From Burkholderiaceae bacterium 16 (GTDB lineage: Bacteria; Pseudomonadota; Gammaproteobacteria; Burkholderiales; Burkholderiaceae), in contig JYOD01000006.1 in assembly GCA_000955785.1 (NCBI GenBank), positions 59,256 to 123,255 on the forward strand: a stretch of 64,000 bases of DNA, in the 5' to 3' direction. Within the stretch, counting starts at the first letter, position 1. The number at the start of each line of letters is the position of its first letter. Shown here piece after piece: positions 33,696 to 42,257 of the stretch. The translations under genes were made by a program, and so were the position numbers. The notes beneath the pieces are model-generated. The model was not told the origin of the DNA. It made no database searches and was given only the letters and a program-made list of their open reading frames with translations.

Positions 33696-34610
33696 ATGTC
33701 ACAAGACCTCATCAACCCCGCTCGTGTGGATTTCGTCACATTGCGTCTGTTTTGCGCGGTAGCGCAGACAGGCAGCATTACGAAGGGGGCGGAGCGATGC
33801 AATCTAGCGCTGTCGGCCGCAAGCCGGCGCATCTCGGACTTTGAAGCGACCTCGAAGGCAATACTGTTGGAGAGGACAGTTCACGGGACTCGGCTGACTC
33901 CTGCTGGACACGTGGCGCTGCAACACGCGATGCGACTGTTCCAGGGGTTCGAGCTCTTCAGCAATGAGCTGAGCGAATACTCGAACGGCTCACGCGGCCA
34001 TGTTCGGCTTTGGGCGAACATGTCCGCCCTGGTCGAGTTTCTTCCCTCTGCTCTGGAGCGATTCCTGCACCTTTACCCTGACACACGAGTGGAGGTCGAG
34101 GAGCAGCTTAGTGGCGACATCGTGCGCGCGTTGGTGGAAGGGATGGCCGACGTGGGGATATTTGTCGAAGGTGCGCCGACCCACGGGCTCAACGTACTCC
34201 CCTATCGGACTGACCGATTGGTTGTCCTTTGCTCCAAGACCCATCCCCTAGGCAAAGTGGACGAAATCGACTTTCGAAGCTGTCTTTCTTATGACTTCGT
34301 GGGTCTGAATCGCGGAAGCTCACTGCTCAACACCATCTCGACCGCGGCGCATGACATCGGCTTCCCTTTGCGGCTGCGCGTTCAAGTTCGAAGCTTTGAC
34401 GCCATGTCCGAAATGATAGCTTCGAATCTGGGGATTGGCGTACTCCCCTTCGGAGCATGCTTTCGAAAGCTCGAACCCCTGGGCTTGAAAGCCATACGGC
34501 TCCTGGACAGCTGGGCAGAGCGAAGGCTGCTCATTGCCACGAGCGCCTCCCGCGCTTTGTCAGGCTCAGCTGCACTTCTCGTCGAGCATCTAAGTAAGAC
34601 GACTGATTGA
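33696..34610 (+). CDS. LysR-family transcriptional regulator of the sugar-acid operon (inferred)
   Basis: 304 residues from ATG 33696; a TTG two codons earlier is also open but poorer. HTH: 'TLRLFCAVAQTGSITKGAER' then 'LALSAASRRISDFEATSKAI' and 'LLERTVHGTRLTPAGHVALQ'. Effector domain: 'GLNRGSSLLN', 'RVQVRSFDAMSEMIASNLGI' and 'GVLPFGACF'. It is close to the regulators at 2-754 and 26567-27460. It is divergent from the VOC/HIBADH/IlvD/SAF/Bug operon and is probably its regulator. An apparent direct or inverted motif 'GCATGCGTCCTTCGCATTTTGCG' region lies at 33637-33659 between the two starts, where a LysR site would be expected. Confidence 0.92.
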   Translation: MSQDLINPARVDFVTLRLFCAVAQTGSITKGAERCNLALSAASRRISDFEATSKAILLERTVHGTRLTPAGHVALQHAMRLFQGFELFSNELSEYSNGSRGHVRLWANMSALVEFLPSALERFLHLYPDTRVEVEEQLSGDIVRALVEGMADVGIFVEGAPTHGLNVLPYRTDRLVVLCSKTHPLGKVDEIDFRSCLSYDFVGLNRGSSLLNTISTAAHDIGFPLRLRVQVRSFDAMSEMIASNLGIGVLPFGACFRKLEPLGLKAIRLLDSWAERRLLIATSASRALSGSAALLVEHLSKTTD

Positions 34611-35004
34611 ACTGCTAACGGTCGGTAACGCCACTCTGCTTCACGACCGGCGCTCAACACCAGCGTGCCTCTGCGTGCTTGACCCATTACGTCATCCCGC
34701 CACCTCCGGCTGGCGCGAATCAAAAAATGACTGAATTCCGTATGTCTCGCCGGCAGTTTATCGCGCTGCCGGTGGCCGCCGAATGCCTGGCTCTGCCTTC
34801 GATTCCCGTATTCGTGCAGAGTTATGAGCGCCAAGTTTCCTATCGCCTTCGGCCACGAGCCAAGCTACATGTTGGTGACAGACTTGCGCATTGACGACCA
34901 TATAGCGCGAGCCCCTAACCAGATTGAGCTGATGGCCTCAAATTACTGCGAGAGGTTCCCGCTCGGGAGGCGAACTGAATCACCTCCCTTTCTTCAACGC
35001 TAAA
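34611..35004. other. Gap with possible remnants between LysR and RraA genes
   Basis: 394 bases. One frame (34742 to about 34894, plus) starts MSRRQFIALPVAAECLALPS, which resembles a Tat-type signal (SRRQF). The +1 frame has an ATG at 34824 reading MSAKFPIAFGHEPSYMLVTD and runs 59 codons to TAA 35001. The two together look like a broken exported protein, but I do not recognise its family, and each piece is too short to be sure. No RNA gene is seen. Confidence 0.3.
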
Positions 35005-35673
35005 TTAGTACAGGCCGTGAGGCTCAAGCACCTTGCGAAGCCACTCCTGCTCCCTCACACCGCTTGCGATTTCTGCCATGATTTTCTGCTCGTTCTTCGC
35101 GGTTAGGGCGACTGCATCCAGCAAAGCGCCTGCCTGAGACACAGGGAATGTGACTACGCCATCCTCATCTCCAACAACGACGTCACCTGGAGAGACAATC
35201 TGGCCCCCAATCGACACCGGCGCGTTCATGGAACCCGGCCCCATCTTGTAGGGTCCTCGATGGCTGACGCCCCTCGCGTAACACGGGAAATCTGCCTCAT
35301 AGAACGCAGCCGTGTCGCGGATGGCTCCATCCAGAACAAAGCCGGCGCAACCCCGTTCCGCCGCGTATTGCATGATGAGCTCGCCCACGAGCGCGTTCGT
35401 ACAGTCGCCGCCGCCATCGACGACCAAAACGTGGCCCGGTTGTAACTCCATCAACGCCTTGTAAATCAACAAATTGTCACCCGGTCGAGCCTTGACCGTG
35501 ATGGCCGTACCGACAAGCTTGCGGCTGCGGTTGTATCGCTTCAGGCCTGTTACGCCGGACAACCGCTGCAGGTTGTCGCTGATGTGCGGAGTGACCACGT
35601 TTCGGAAAGCCTCGATAACTTCGGCGGGCGCGAGGTCTGGAACGGGATTGATTACTAGGTTGGACGTTGCCAC
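35005..35673 (-). CDS. RraA-family aldolase/decarboxylase-like protein
   Basis: 222 residues from GTG 35673: AGGAG is 6 bases upstream of that GTG and directly abuts an in-frame ATG at 35679, so GTG is the likelier start (the ATG adds two residues). The core 'VVTPHISDNLQRL', 'LVGTAITVKARPGDNLLIYK', 'HVLVVDGGGDCTNALVGELI' and the R-D pair in 'FVLDGAIRDTAAF' fit the HMG/CHA aldolase-RraA family, which cleaves 4-hydroxy-2-oxo acids or decarboxylates oxaloacetate with a divalent metal. It is divergent from nothing close; the LysR gene behind it is on the same strand, 118 bases upstream. Confidence 0.88.
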   Translation of the reverse strand: MATSNLVINPVPDLAPAEVIEAFRNVVTPHISDNLQRLSGVTGLKRYNRSRKLVGTAITVKARPGDNLLIYKALMELQPGHVLVVDGGGDCTNALVGELIMQYAAERGCAGFVLDGAIRDTAAFYEADFPCYARGVSHRGPYKMGPGSMNAPVSIGGQIVSPGDVVVGDEDGVVTFPVSQAGALLDAVALTAKNEQKIMAEIASGVREQEWLRKVLEPHGLY

Positions 35674-35790
35674 AGGCATCTCCTGGAAAGGTCGCGGTGA
35701 TATGCGAACTCTCGGGCAACGCCTCACTTCTGTAAATTCCAAATACCGGATGGACTTGATACGCCAAACCTATGGTTAATCTAGTGGGCC

Positions 35791-36723
35791 CTATCCCGCC
35801 TGGCGTGGCTGAAGTGACTTCGACGAGGCCACTTTTCCACTCGAAAGGATGTCGATGGCGGCTTCAACGGCAGGGCTCTGCCGGCTCTTCGACCAGGCCA
35901 TCGCGGTGGTGACGACATTGACGGCCTCCTTTAACGGACGAACAACAACGCTCTCGGGTGCGGCCTTCTTCATAGACGATGGCACGAGCGCAATACCTTG
36001 CCCACAGCCAACAAACGCCACCTGAGTAGCAACAGTTCGTACTTCGTGAAGTATGCGCGGAGAAAAGCCCGCAGCGCGGCAAGTTGCGATGATACTGTCG
36101 AAGTACGTCGGACTGACCGCGCGAGAAAAGATGACGAATGGCTCCTCAGCGAGGCTAGCGAGACGAACCCTGGGCATGTCCGCGAGCCTGTGGGTCTTCG
36201 GTAGAGCAACGGCTAGCCGGTCTTGTTTCAGTGGAATGGCGCCAATTGTTGCCCCCATGTCGCCTTCGAGTCGCGCGAAGGCCAAGTCGATGTCGCCCCT
36301 CTCCAACGCTGGTACCGCGTCGACGCTGTCAATCTCCCTAACTGAGACGGTCAACTGAGGAAATCTCTTCCCCAATTCGTCAATCAAGCCGGGCAACGTA
36401 TCGACCAGCGCCGACGAGATTGCGCCAATTGTTAGCACACCCGTGCTGCCGGCAATTGCTTCCTGCACTGCGAGTTCGAGACGGTCCAGTTGCTCTGCGA
36501 ACTTGCGTACCGCGGGGAGAATTGCCACCCCAACTGGGGTCAGAGTCGCGCCCTTCCTGCCGCGCTCGAAGAGCTTCACTTTAAGCGCCTGTTCCAACAC
36601 CTGAATCTGCTCCGTCAGCGGCGGCTGGGACATTCCAAGCCGCTTCGCGGCACGCCCGAAATTCCCTTCTTCAGCCACCGCGAGGAACAGATAGAGATGC
36701 CGAACAAGCCTGAAGTTAATCAT
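35791..36723 (-). CDS. LysR-family transcriptional regulator
   Basis: 310 residues. HTH: 'LVRHLYLFLAVAEEGNFGRA' then 'RLGMSQPPLTEQIQVLEQAL' and 'LFERGRKGATLTPVGVAILP'. 'MSQPPLTEQI' is the BenM/CatM/CbbR-like style recognition helix. The effector domain ends with a short 'VASSKSLQPRQAG' tail. It is divergent from the RraA-RraA-aminotransferase-Bug-hydrolase set on the plus strand (106 bases) and lies upstream of the minus-strand RraA gene, so it may control both. The shared 36724-36829 gap carries their promoters. Confidence 0.93.
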   Translation of the reverse strand: MINFRLVRHLYLFLAVAEEGNFGRAAKRLGMSQPPLTEQIQVLEQALKVKLFERGRKGATLTPVGVAILPAVRKFAEQLDRLELAVQEAIAGSTGVLTIGAISSALVDTLPGLIDELGKRFPQLTVSVREIDSVDAVPALERGDIDLAFARLEGDMGATIGAIPLKQDRLAVALPKTHRLADMPRVRLASLAEEPFVIFSRAVSPTYFDSIIATCRAAGFSPRILHEVRTVATQVAFVGCGQGIALVPSSMKKAAPESVVVRPLKEAVNVVTTAMAWSKSRQSPAVEAAIDILSSGKVASSKSLQPRQAG

Positions 36724-36829
36724 GACGATTGATAGGATTGGCGTATCGAAAGGTTACTGGATTCGGAATTTACATTTGCAACTCTAGCGCCGACAGTATG
36801 AACATGGCAACCCCAAACACCCTCTCATC

Positions 36830-37498
36830 ATGAGTACTCCTTCACAGCTGGACCGCCTGGCATCGCTCGACACCAATACGGTTTCGGACGCCCTCGACTT
36901 CCTCAATCTCCCCGGTGCGACCTTTGGCATTCGCCCGCTTTGGGACTGCGCCAAGATTGTGGGTCGCGCGAGCACGATACAACTTGGCCCGAAGACTGAT
37001 GTCAAACCGAGCGTGCATCTCATCACGCCGGTAGTCGCGCAGATTCAGGCTGATGACCGCATTCTGGTAATCGCCGGCGGCATCGATGGCATCTCTTGCT
37101 GGGGTGACATCCTGGCCAACGCGGCGGCAGCGAAGAAGGTGCGAGGCTCCGTCATTGACGGTGTTAGTCGCGACATTGAAGGTAGCGAATCCATCGGATA
37201 CCCCGTATTCGGCCGCGGCGTCACGATGATTAGCGCGCGCAACCGCGTGGTGCAGGTCGACTCCGGCAAGCCCGTCAAGTTCGCGAGTGTGGTGGTCAAC
37301 GAGGACGACTATGTCATCGCGGACCGTTGCGGCACCGTCTTCGTCCCCGCGAACCGAATCGAAGAAGTGCTCGACTTGGGCGAGCGCATTGCGCGTCGTC
37401 AGGACGGCATGGTGCAGGCCGTTCGCGCAGGACGCTCCGTCGAAGAAGTCATGCACGACAAGGAATTCGAAGCCATCAACAGCAAGGAGGCAGAATGA
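36830..37498 (+). CDS. RraA-family aldolase/decarboxylase-like protein (first of a tandem pair)
   Basis: 222 residues. 'LDRLASLDTNTVSDALDFLN' and 'IVGRASTIQLG' begin the family fold; 'GDILANAAAAKKVRGSVIDG' leads to the R-D pair in 'GVSRDIEGSESIGYPVF', and 'VNEDDYVIADRCGTVFVP' closes the fold. The second RraA gene starts inside its stop (ATGA), with a perfect AGGAGG at 37486-37491 in its 3' end. The two proteins differ strongly and may be a heteromer or act on different steps. Divergent from the LysR gene at 35791. Confidence 0.9.
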   Translation: MSTPSQLDRLASLDTNTVSDALDFLNLPGATFGIRPLWDCAKIVGRASTIQLGPKTDVKPSVHLITPVVAQIQADDRILVIAGGIDGISCWGDILANAAAAKKVRGSVIDGVSRDIEGSESIGYPVFGRGVTMISARNRVVQVDSGKPVKFASVVVNEDDYVIADRCGTVFVPANRIEEVLDLGERIARRQDGMVQAVRAGRSVEEVMHDKEFEAINSKEAE

Positions 37499-38151
37499 CT
37501 GACAAGGAACTGGCGGCCCTCTTCGAGGGTCTGGACACCCCCGGGGTATCTGACGCGATGGACCGGCTTGGTCTGCCCGGTCAATGCCTGGATATCGCAC
37601 CGCTGGACAACTACCGCAAGCCTGTGGTCGGCCCTGCATTCACGGTTAAGTATGTGTCCGCCAGCACCCCTCCCGGCACCGTCGGTGACTTCATTGACGA
37701 TGTGAACCCGGGCGACGTCATTGTCATCGACAATGAAGGCCGCACAGATTGTACGGTTTGGGGCGACATCATGACGCAGTACGCCGGGGCGCGCGGCATC
37801 GCCGCAACGGTGATTGACGGTGTCTGTCGCGACGTGACGAAAGCTCTCGGCGACGGCTATCCGCTCTTTACGCGTGGCCGGTTTATGCGTACCGGTAAGG
37901 ACCGAGTGCAAGTTGAATCTGTGAACACTCCGATTTCTGTGGGAACCGCCCGCGTTTGCGCTCGCGACATCGTAGTGGCGGATGCAAATGGTGTCGTTGT
38001 TATTCCTCGCGAGCGCGCCAAGGAAGTCGCTGAACTAGCACGCAAGATTGAAGATGTCGAATCGCAGATTCGCGAGCACATTGCCAACGGCAAGACACTG
38101 GGTGAAGCGCGCGAAGCCCTTGGCTACCATACCTTGCAGAGGAAGGCGTGA
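37495..38151 (+). CDS. RraA-family aldolase/decarboxylase-like protein (second of a tandem pair)
   Basis: 218 residues from ATG 37495, 4 bases inside the previous gene; AGGAGG (37486-37491) is a perfect ribosome-binding site. Family marks: 'LDTPGVSDAMDRLGLPGQC', 'VVGPAFTVKYVSAS', 'GDVIVIDNEGRTDCTVWGDI' and 'VIDGVCRDVTKALGDGYPLF' with its R-D. It ends with 'IREHIANGKTLGEAREALGY', a helical tail absent from the first copy. Stop TGA overlaps the aminotransferase start (TGATG). Thus a tightly coupled unit of two lyase-like proteins and an aminotransferase exists here. Confidence 0.9.
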   Translation: MTDKELAALFEGLDTPGVSDAMDRLGLPGQCLDIAPLDNYRKPVVGPAFTVKYVSASTPPGTVGDFIDDVNPGDVIVIDNEGRTDCTVWGDIMTQYAGARGIAATVIDGVCRDVTKALGDGYPLFTRGRFMRTGKDRVQVESVNTPISVGTARVCARDIVVADANGVVVIPRERAKEVAELARKIEDVESQIREHIANGKTLGEAREALGYHTLQRKA

Positions 38152-39365
38152 TGGCGGCCGAACAGCAGCGTTTGAGCGTTAATCTTGCCAACGCCCAGCC
38201 GTCGGCCACCTACCGCATGATGGACCGCGTCGCTGCAAAGCGCGCGGCCGGTGCAAGAATCATTTCTCTGAGCGCGGGAGAGCCCGATTTCGACACGCCG
38301 GGTCACATTTGTGAGGCGGCTATCGGCGCCATTCGTAGCGGCTATACTCGCTACACTCAGGTCGCCGGACTGCGCGCCTTGCGGGAAGCAATCGCCGAGA
38401 AGTTCAAACGCGAGAACGGCCTCGATGTAAGCTGGCAGGACACCATCGTCTGTTCGGGCGGCAAGCAGGTCATCTATAACGCTCTGGCCGCCACGTTGAA
38501 CACCGGCGACGAGGTCATCGTCCCTGCGCCCTATTGGGTGAGCTACCCCGAGATGGTTCAGCTGTGCGGGGCCACGCCAGTAGTCGTACAGTGTGGTGCC
38601 GAGGTAGGCTTCAAGCTGACGCCTGCCGCGCTGGGCAAAGCCATCACGTCACGCACTCGTTGGCTGATTCTCAATTCCCCGTCGAACCCGACCGGTGCCG
38701 TCTACTCGCAAGCAGAGTTGGCAAAGCTGGCCGAAGTACTGCTGGCCTATCCCCACGTGCTCGTACTCTCGGATGACATCTACGAGCATCTCACCTTCGA
38801 CGGCGCGCAGTTCCATACCATGGCTCAGGTGGAACCGCGCCTCAAGGACAGGACGCTGACTATGAATGGCGTCTCCAAAGCCTATGCCATGACCGGCTGG
38901 CGCATCGGCTTTGGTACCGGTCCGGCCTGGCTGCTCGAAGCGATGGAGAAGCTGCAAGGACAGCAAACCTCAGGCGCCTCCTCAATCTCGCAGCACGCTG
39001 CTCTCGCCGCTTTGCAAGGCCCTCAGGATTTCATCTACGGCTCGAAGGCCGTATTTCAGGCGCGGCGAGACATGATGGTGGACCTGCTGAACAATACGCC
39101 GGGACTGAGCTGTGCTGTACCGGGCGGCGCATTCTACGCGTTTGCATCGTGTGAAGGGCTGCTCGGCAAGACCACGCCCGCAGGCACGCTGCTTCGCACA
39201 GATGAGGATGTTGCGCTTGCACTGCTTGAAGAAGCGAACGTCGCCGTGGTGCACGGCTCCGCATTCGGGCTCGGTCCATACATCCGCATCGCATACGCGC
39301 TGGACAACGATTCGCTGCGTAAGGCCTGCGAAGCCATTCATCGGTTCTGCCTGTCTCTTAAGTGA
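38151..39365 (+). CDS. Class I/II PLP aminotransferase (aspartate aminotransferase-like)
   Basis: 404 residues from ATG 38151 with GGAAGG 5-10 bases upstream. The PLP-binding lysine is in 'MNGVSKAYAMTGWRIGFGTG'; the conserved N is in 'LNSPSNPTGAVYSQAEL', D and Y are in 'VLSDDIYEHLTFDG' and the substrate carboxylate R in 'GPYIRIAYA'. This is the subgroup Ib (AspC-like of Gram-negative and thermophilic bacteria). It would give or take an amino group from the oxo acid produced or used by the upstream RraA-like proteins. Downstream, a strong hairpin (39374-39401) precedes the Bug gene. Confidence 0.92.
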   Translation: MAAEQQRLSVNLANAQPSATYRMMDRVAAKRAAGARIISLSAGEPDFDTPGHICEAAIGAIRSGYTRYTQVAGLRALREAIAEKFKRENGLDVSWQDTIVCSGGKQVIYNALAATLNTGDEVIVPAPYWVSYPEMVQLCGATPVVVQCGAEVGFKLTPAALGKAITSRTRWLILNSPSNPTGAVYSQAELAKLAEVLLAYPHVLVLSDDIYEHLTFDGAQFHTMAQVEPRLKDRTLTMNGVSKAYAMTGWRIGFGTGPAWLLEAMEKLQGQQTSGASSISQHAALAALQGPQDFIYGSKAVFQARRDMMVDLLNNTPGLSCAVPGGAFYAFASCEGLLGKTTPAGTLLRTDEDVALALLEEANVAVVHGSAFGLGPYIRIAYALDNDSLRKACEAIHRFCLSLK

Positions 39366-39373
39366 GATTGGAA

Positions 39374-39401
39374 GTAGGGTCAGCAACATCGCTGGCCCTA
39401 C
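39374..39401 (+). terminator. Hairpin between aminotransferase and Bug genes (partial terminator or attenuator)
   Basis: GTAGGGTCAGC (39374-39384), loop AACATC, GCTGGCCCTAC (39391-39401): an 11-bp stem with one G-T pair. It starts 9 bases after the aminotransferase stop. No T-run follows, so it would attenuate or stabilise rather than end transcription fully. Confidence 0.5.
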
Positions 39402-39461
39402 GTCGCGACACGACAATCAATCGTGCCGGCCGAACGGTCGCACCGATTGGAGGAGACCGTT

Positions 39462-40439
39462 ATGCTGCAATTCTCAAACATCGCAAAACTTCTGGTCGCG
39501 GCCCTTTCCGTGTGCGCCACTGCCTCAGCAGCACACGCTGAAGACCGCTGGCCCAGCAGGCCCATTTCTCTCATCGTTCCCTATGCCCCCGGTGGCACCT
39601 CGGATGTGCTCGCTCGCATCCTTGCCGCAAAGCTTCACGACAAGCTCGGCCAAACCTTTGTCGTTGAGAACAAGCCCGGAGCGGGTGGCAACATCGGCAC
39701 GAACCTGGTTGCCAAGGCGAAGCCGGACGGGTACACGTTCCTGGTCGGCTCCAGCGGTCCGATTGTTATCGCTGGCGCCCTGTATCCCAAGCTGCCCTAT
39801 AGGCCTGAGACGGACTTCACTCCTGTCTCTCCGCTGGCCAAGGCAAGCTTTGTTGTCGCGGTGAACGCCAAGTCCGGCCTTAACTCGATTCAGGACATCA
39901 TCAGCAAGGGCAAGACCGGCCAGCTTTCGTTTGGTTCTGCTGGCTCCGGTTCGCCGCAGCACATTATTGGTGAGATGTTCAACGTAGAAGCCAAGACTAG
40001 GTTGCAGCACATCCCCTACAAGGGTTCCGGTCCCCTGCTGAACGACCTGGTGGGCGGGCAAGTTGCACTGGCCTTCGAGAACCCACTTCCCATCATGCCT
40101 CAGGTGAAGGCAGGCAATATCAAGGTACTCGCCATTACCAGCGCCCAACGCTCCCCCTTGTTCCCAGATATCCCCACACTCGCAGAGTCAGGTGTTAAGG
40201 GCTTTGATGCTCAGCCTTGGTACGGAATGCTTGCCCCAGCCGGCCTACCCAGCGACATCACAGAGAAGATGAACAGTGCAGTCCAATCGGTCCTGGCATC
40301 TCCCGAGGTCGTGGCACAGCTGAAAGGCCAAGGTGCGGAGCCCTTGACGATGAAGCCCACCCAGTTCCGTACTTTGATTGGCTCAGATATTCGAAGGTGG
40401 TCAGAGGCTGTAAAGCTGTCTGGGGCAACGGTCGACTGA
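39462..40439 (+). CDS. Bug/TctC-family periplasmic solute-binding protein
   Basis: 325 residues from ATG 39462, with GGAGGAG at 39449-39455; a GTG further upstream is rejected because it lacks a signal peptide. Signal MLQFSNIAKLLVAALSVCAT ends 'AAHA', then 'WPSRPISLIVPYAPGGTSD' and 'FVVENKPGAGGNIGTNLVAK'. 'LSFGSAGSGSPQHIIGEMF' and 'SPLFPDIPTLAESGVKG' are family marks. It lies between an aminotransferase and an alpha/beta-hydrolase gene of the same operon. No TctA/TctB partner is near. Confidence 0.95.
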   Translation: MLQFSNIAKLLVAALSVCATASAAHAEDRWPSRPISLIVPYAPGGTSDVLARILAAKLHDKLGQTFVVENKPGAGGNIGTNLVAKAKPDGYTFLVGSSGPIVIAGALYPKLPYRPETDFTPVSPLAKASFVVAVNAKSGLNSIQDIISKGKTGQLSFGSAGSGSPQHIIGEMFNVEAKTRLQHIPYKGSGPLLNDLVGGQVALAFENPLPIMPQVKAGNIKVLAITSAQRSPLFPDIPTLAESGVKGFDAQPWYGMLAPAGLPSDITEKMNSAVQSVLASPEVVAQLKGQGAEPLTMKPTQFRTLIGSDIRRWSEAVKLSGATVD

Positions 40440-40469
40440 ACCTTCTGAGAATCAAGACAACAACATCCA

Positions 40470-41291
40470 ATGATGACAATGAACAGAGACACTCGAAAAG
40501 AAACTGTATCGCTTGAGGTCGAGGGCGTGGCGCTTAAGGTCGCTGCCATTAGTCGTCAGGGCGAGCTTGTACCTATCGTGTTCTTGCACGGGTTCGGCTC
40601 GACGAAAGAGGACTACGCCGACATCGCCGTCAATCGAGCGCTCGCTGGCCGTCCGTTCCTTGCCTACGACGCTCCGGGTTGTGGAGAGACTTCCTGCGGC
40701 GACCTTCGGAAGGTCTCTGTCCCCTTCCTGGTCGAGACGGCCAAAGCAATGCTTGCTCATGCGGGCATCGACTGCTTTCATTTGGTCGGGCATTCCATGG
40801 GTGGACTCACGGCGTTGATGCTCGCGAATGAGTTGCGGGACCGAGTATTGAGCTTCGTTGACATTGAGGGCAACGTCGCACCGGAAGACTGCTTCCTGAG
40901 CAGGCAGATTATGGACTTCCCCGCCGATGACCCTCAGGCGTTCTTCAACGACTTCATCGACCGAAACTGGCACTCCTCTCAGTACTCTTCGCCGCTTTAC
41001 GCCGCAAGCCTCCCTCACAAGGTCCGCGCGCAGGCGGTGTCCGGCATCTTCACGTCGATGGTGCACCTGTCGGACCACGGCGACCTCATGGGCAAGTTCT
41101 TGTCGTTACCTTTCCCGAGGATGTTCATGTACGGTGAACAGAATAGTTATCTGACGTACTTGCCGCTTTTGGCCAAGTCCGGCGTCGAACTCGCAGAAAT
41201 CAGCGATTGTGGCCACTTTCCGATGTACTCTAATCCGGTGGAGATGTGGCGGCGCATCGATGCGTTCGTAACAAGTGCTGAGCGCCGCTGA
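40470..41291 (+). CDS. Alpha/beta-hydrolase
   Basis: 273 residues. Nucleophile S in 'LVGHSMGGLTALM'; the acid is probably in 'FMYGEQNSYL' or near; the histidine is in 'ISDCGHFPMYSNPVEMWRRI'. The N-terminal 'IVFLHGFGSTKEDYADIAV' holds the oxyanion loop (HGFG). The fold suits carboxylesterase, C-C bond hydrolase or dienelactone-type functions. It follows the Bug gene by 30 bases and is the last gene of the RraA-aminotransferase set. Three ATG codons near 40470-40479 are possible; none has a strong ribosome-binding site. Confidence 0.9.
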   Translation: MMTMNRDTRKETVSLEVEGVALKVAAISRQGELVPIVFLHGFGSTKEDYADIAVNRALAGRPFLAYDAPGCGETSCGDLRKVSVPFLVETAKAMLAHAGIDCFHLVGHSMGGLTALMLANELRDRVLSFVDIEGNVAPEDCFLSRQIMDFPADDPQAFFNDFIDRNWHSSQYSSPLYAASLPHKVRAQAVSGIFTSMVHLSDHGDLMGKFLSLPFPRMFMYGEQNSYLTYLPLLAKSGVELAEISDCGHFPMYSNPVEMWRRIDAFVTSAERR

Positions 41292-41348
41292 CGTTGCCGT
41301 AGCGCCGGAATGTAGTTGCAGCGGCATGAAACCGAGCTTTGTACTCAC

Positions 41349-42257
41349 ATGAACACTCGCTTTCTTGAGAGCTTCATCCTTGTCGTGCAGTTGGGTAGCT
41401 TTCGCGCCGCTGCCGAAAAGCTCCACATCACCCAAGCTACGATTTCCAATCGTATTGCATCACTGGAGGAAGAAATCGGCGCCCGAGTTTTCTCCCGAGA
41501 TGCTGGGGACTTGCGCCTGACCCCGGTAGGCATGAGGCTGATTCCGCTTGGCGAGCGGGTTCTCGAGATGCAGAAGTACATCATGCAGCTCGGACAGTCA
41601 GACCAGAACGTGCTCGGCAGCGTTCGCATCGGTGCAATTGATACCGTGGTCCACACTTGGCTCGTGGGCTTCATCGAGCATCTCCAGTCATCCTATCCGG
41701 GAATTGAAGTTCAGCTGAGTTCTGAGTCCACCGACCGACTGAACAAGAGTCTTCGCGACGGGGATGTCGATATTGCTCTCCAGACCGACCAGCTGGCCGG
41801 AGATGGTGTAGTTAGCACGACCTGCCTCCCAATGCGGATGGGATGGGTTGGGCCTGGCCATAAGGGCGAGCGTAAGGTAGACGTCCGAGAGCTGCTTACC
41901 CAACCAGTGGTCACAATGAGCCGTGGCTCTCAGCCTTACCTTGTGCTTAAGGACGTGTATCGGCGCGCCGGTGTGCCAATGGGAAAGGTGCATTGTGTTA
42001 ATTCGATAGCTGCGCTTGCTCGACTGGTGCGGTGCGGCTTTGGAAACGCGTTAATACCACTGCCGCCGGTACGCGAGGAGGTTGTCAGGGGTGAGCTGCG
42101 GATTATCGAAACTGACATGCCGCTCCCACCTCAGGGCCTGATTGTCAGCTATTTGGAAAGCCGCCAATCCGACGCCATCAAACTTGTCGCCGAATTGGCT
42201 TGCCAGGAAGCAGACCGATTTATGCGCTCAATGCCCGCACCATTCTCGCCGCATTGA
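41349..42257 (+). CDS. LysR-family transcriptional regulator
   Basis: 302 residues from ATG 41349; earlier in-frame codons give a non-family N-terminus. HTH: 'TRFLESFILVVQLGSFRAAA' then 'KLHITQATISNRIASLEEEI' and 'RVFSRDAGDLRLTPVGMRLI'. The effector domain runs to about residue 290 ('PPQGLIVSYLESRQSDAIKL'). It is co-oriented with the genes on both sides, so it could control the upstream RraA set or the downstream Pxp/biotin module; the palindrome-rich gap after it favours the latter (inference). Confidence 0.92.
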   Translation: MNTRFLESFILVVQLGSFRAAAEKLHITQATISNRIASLEEEIGARVFSRDAGDLRLTPVGMRLIPLGERVLEMQKYIMQLGQSDQNVLGSVRIGAIDTVVHTWLVGFIEHLQSSYPGIEVQLSSESTDRLNKSLRDGDVDIALQTDQLAGDGVVSTTCLPMRMGWVGPGHKGERKVDVRELLTQPVVTMSRGSQPYLVLKDVYRRAGVPMGKVHCVNSIAALARLVRCGFGNALIPLPPVREEVVRGELRIIETDMPLPPQGLIVSYLESRQSDAIKLVAELACQEADRFMRSMPAPFSPH

